The notes below the pieces were generated by a model that saw only the letters and a list, made by a program, of their open reading frames with translations, had not been told where the DNA came from and did not search any database. Shown here piece by piece: positions 61,685-64,000 of a stretch of 64,000 bases of DNA (within the stretch, counting starts at the first letter, position 1; every line of letters starts with the position of its first letter). The position numbers and the translations under genes were made by a program. The stretch comes from Chryseobacterium phocaeense. Lineage in GTDB: Bacteria > Bacteroidota > Bacteroidia > Flavobacteriales > Weeksellaceae. Where the stretch lies: positions 153,319-217,318 of the forward strand of contig NZ_LT827013.1 of assembly GCF_900169075.1 (NCBI RefSeq). The letters run 5' to 3'.

Positions 61685-64000
61685 TTAGTCTCTGTTTTTC
61701 AATAAGATCCATCCGGAGGTTTCTACCGGCTTTTTGGTGATCTTATCTTCCCAGAATAATCTGTACCAATAGGTGTCAGAAGAGAGTGGACTGCCCAGGT
61801 ATTTTCCGTCCCATATCGGAGTTTTTGTGCTGATCTTGAAAATGTTTTTTCCGTATTTATCAAAAATACTTCCCTGGAAATTTCCATATTTACTGATCTC
61901 GCTGAAATTAATCACGTCATTTTTACCATCATTGTTCGGAGTGATCACGTTGGACATAAAGAAGGTATAATACGTTGTGGTTGTTACGCATGAAGTGTTG
62001 GTGTTTCTTACTTTAATAGAATACTGGGTATTTCTCATCACATTGGTAAATATATGGGAGGGCTGCCAGATGATTCCGCCGTCAATAGAATATTCTGCGG
62101 GAACACTTCCGTTATTTTTTATAGTAATGGTTAATGTATTGTCTTTATAAATAATACCCAGGATTTCAGGTTGGGCAATATATTTTACCTTGGCGGTAAA
62201 TGTTTTTGAGCAGCCTCCATTACTGATGGTAACTGAGTAAGTTCCTTCAAGCTCTGCATTAATGGTAGGTGTGGTTGCGCCTGTATTCCATAAATATGTG
62301 TAACCGGGACCAGTTCCGGCATCCAGAATACCTTTATCACCTTTACAGATTTCAATATCCTGTAAGGGGGAAACTATTTCAGGGACTACTTTAATGGTGA
62401 TGGTTGCTGGTGTCTGGGCAGGGCATCCATTAGCTCCGGTCCCCGTTACAGTGTAAGTTGTGGTTGCCGTAGGCGAAACCATTTGGGTATTTCCATTGCC
62501 TGTAAGTCCGGTCCAGTTATACGTAGCAGCTCCGTTCGCAGTAAGAATAACAGATTCCCCAAGGCAGATCGAAGTTTTAGGTGCTGAAACTGTAATTGTT
62601 GGCGGAGTGATGTTTTTTATGACGGTTACCGAAGCCTGCCCGGTACATCCGGAAGGTGTGGCACTCGTGATGGTAAGGGTATAGGTTCCCCCATTATTCA
62701 CGGTTGGGGTCAAAGTATTGGCTCCTGAAACAATAAATCCTCCACCGGTAGCTGTCCAGAGGAAAGTAGCTCCGGGTTGATATACAGAAGCTGTGGCATT
62801 GAGTGTAACCTGGGAATTATTACAGTTGATCTGTGCAGGGGGAGCAATATTTACAATGATTGCATTGTCCATTGCTACGGTTACAGACTTTTGATATTGG
62901 CAGCCCGACGAAGTAATGGCAGTCACTGTATAAGTTCCCGGGGCATTAACCGTATTGATTGCTCCATTTACACCGTTGGACCAAGTATAAGTATTTCCTG
63001 CACTTTGTGAAGAAGCCGTTAATACCGTTGAAGATCCCTGACAGAATATAAGATTCCCAGATATCTGTACATCCGGATTACTTTCTGCTAAAATAGTAAT
63101 CGATGCCGGGCTTCCTGTACAGCTTCCAGCCGTATTGGTCAGGGTATATGTTCCCGGCGCTGTTACGGTGATAGATGGTGTGGTGGCTCCCGTAGACCAT
63201 GTGTTGCCGGTTGGGCTGCCCGATGTAAGGGTAACACTTCCCCCATAACATATCGTATTGGAAGATGCCGTAATGGTGGGGGAGGCAGATTGTGTAATAT
63301 TCAATTGCAGTTGGGCAATTTTAAAACACGTCGCCGATTTTACCCTTACATATATTATAGCATTTCCCGAGCTGTAAGCAGCAGGATTCGCAATGGTATT
63401 CCCGTTTCCTGCCATAGCATCCGCCTGATTCACATAATAATCAAAGCTGATATTTGCAGTTGTGCTGATATTGGATTGTGCCGAGGTAAGATCAAAAACA
63501 GCGGTTGCGGTATTTGAACATTGGCTTAAGCTTGAATTCTGAATCGCAGGAACATTTCCCTGCGTCACCGTTACAGATTTTGTATACAGACAGTTGGCCG
63601 GTGTTTTCACCGTAACCGTATACGTTCCCGGCGTTGAAACTGCAATGCTGTTCCCGGTTACACCCGTAGACCATGTGTAGGTATTTCCGGTTCCGGTTGA
63701 AGAAGCAATAAGTTGTGTGCTTGCCGGGTCACAAAGTATTAAATTCCCCGATATCTGTACATCCGGATTACTTTCAGCTGAAATAGTAATCGATGCCGGG
63801 CTTCCTGTACAGCTTCCAGCCGTATTGGTCAGGGTATAGGTTCCTGGCGCTGTTACGGTGATAGACGGTGTGGTGGCTCCTGTAGACCAGGTGTTGCCGG
63901 TTGGGCTGCCTGATGTAAGGGTAACACTTCCTCCATAACATATCGTATTGGAAGATGCCGTAATGGTAGGGGAGGCAGATTGTGTGATATTCAATTGCAG
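61685..64000 (-). CDS. Repetitive T9SS type B (gliding-motility C-terminal) surface protein, partial
   Basis: About 770 residues of the C-terminal part are visible; the N-terminus is outside the window, and the frame stays open to the edge. It consists of Ig/PKD-like beta-sandwich units ending in GTYT or GTYTVT (for example ATTPSITVTAPGTYTLTN) and Cys-containing linkers (NTICYGGSVTLTSG). One unit of 230 residues occurs twice. The last ~90 residues are the type B T9SS domain: FMSNVITPNNDGKNDVINF, FDKYGKNIFKIS, WDGKYLG, and the end SGWILLKNRD. Such proteins are exported by T9SS and are often long adhesins such as SprB-like filaments. The first Met in the visible frame is internal to a repeat and is not the true start. 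Confidence 0.9.
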   Translation of the reverse strand: MQLNITQSASPTITASSNTICYGGSVTLTSGSPTGNTWSTGATTPSITVTAPGTYTLTNTAGSCTGSPASITISAESNPDVQISGNLILCDPASTQLIASSTGTGNTYTWSTGVTGNSIAVSTPGTYTVTVKTPANCLYTKSVTVTQGNVPAIQNSSLSQCSNTATAVFDLTSAQSNISTTANISFDYYVNQADAMAGNGNTIANPAAYSSGNAIIYVRVKSATCFKIAQLQLNITQSASPTITASSNTICYGGSVTLTSGSPTGNTWSTGATTPSITVTAPGTYTLTNTAGSCTGSPASITILAESNPDVQISGNLIFCQGSSTVLTASSQSAGNTYTWSNGVNGAINTVNAPGTYTVTAITSSGCQYQKSVTVAMDNAIIVNIAPPAQINCNNSQVTLNATASVYQPGATFLWTATGGGFIVSGANTLTPTVNNGGTYTLTITSATPSGCTGQASVTVIKNITPPTITVSAPKTSICLGESVILTANGAATYNWTGLTGNGNTQMVSPTATTTYTVTGTGANGCPAQTPATITIKVVPEIVSPLQDIEICKGDKGILDAGTGPGYTYLWNTGATTPTINAELEGTYSVTISNGGCSKTFTAKVKYIAQPEILGIIYKDNTLTITIKNNGSVPAEYSIDGGIIWQPSHIFTNVMRNTQYSIKVRNTNTSCVTTTTYYTFFMSNVITPNNDGKNDVINFSEISKYGNFQGSIFDKYGKNIFKISTKTPIWDGKYLGSPLSSDTYWYRLFWEDKITKKPVETSGWILLKNRD
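63060..63310 (-). repeat. Direct repeat inside the T9SS type B gene, copy nearer its 3' end
   Basis: This segment of about 250 bp is nearly identical to 63750-64000, with only a handful of mostly synonymous changes. The two copies are exactly 690 bp (230 codons) apart. The second copy runs into the window edge, so the array probably continues. Confidence 0.92.
63750..64000 (-). repeat. Direct repeat inside the T9SS type B gene, copy nearer its 5' end (cut by window edge)
   Basis: This is the partner of 63060-63310. It encodes the same NITQSASPTITASSNT to NPDVQISGNLI unit. Confidence 0.92.

Overview
The window reads as a chromosomal segment of a flavobacterium, most likely Chryseobacterium or a close relative (Weeksellaceae, Bacteroidota). 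The reasons are type IX secretion (T9SS) C-terminal sorting domains of type A and type B, promoters with the Bacteroidota -7 element TAnnTTTG, a flavastacin-like astacin protease, the operon acpP-fabF-rnc-IPExxxVDY-pyk, the lineage families DUF6452, DUF6048 and DUF2480, and A-rich leaders without Shine-Dalgarno sequences. No phage, integrase, complete insertion sequence or CRISPR array was found. The only RNA gene seen is tmRNA.

Layout. 1-3050 (minus): a two-gene NHEJ unit, ku then ligD. ligD is split by a +1 frameshift at a run of nine A's. 3123-5256 (plus): a Crp/Fnr-type regulator gene and a divergent purA, each preceded by the same 14-bp palindrome at exactly the same distance from its -7 element. 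5320-14021: astacin protease, aspS, a small ankyrin protein, a MATE exporter, the tiny ribosomal protein Thx, and DUF937, GT-C-like and DUF2480 proteins. 14173-18389: lpxB, a GH99-like glycosidase and comEC. 18464-22016: sdhCAB behind a CRP-like site. 22299-29023: a thioredoxin-fold lipoprotein without the CxxC, then the operon rlmD / DUF5117-type metalloprotease / DUF6452 / DUF6048. 29635-42115: three very large secreted T9SS proteins built from fibronectin III and GEVED modules, one carrying a reprolysin-like protease domain. 42224-45385 (minus): ruvB-paiB-like-MBL-coaE. 45621-51247: hutI, a DUF695-like gene, a BCCT transporter and hutG (histidine degradation). 51386-58853: two aldehyde dehydrogenases flanking the fatty-acid/RNase III/pyruvate kinase operon. 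58926-60677: an AraC-type regulator and a pair of small HTH proteins. 61139-61537 (minus): tmRNA. 61685-64000 (minus): the C-terminal part of a repetitive T9SS type B protein that runs off the window.

Most of the window is housekeeping. The points that deserve attention are regulatory or architectural: two matched class-II-like operators linking a Crp/Fnr regulator to a paralogous adenylosuccinate synthetase; a third site of the same geometry but CRP-type sequence at sdhCAB; the A9 frameshift inside ligD; the duplicated T9SS module block that carried its terminator with it; and several families of short intergenic repeats, including a perfect 8-bp tandem array. I did not identify a clearly new multi-gene system. 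The strongest candidate for something undescribed is the Crp/Fnr-purA regulatory pair.
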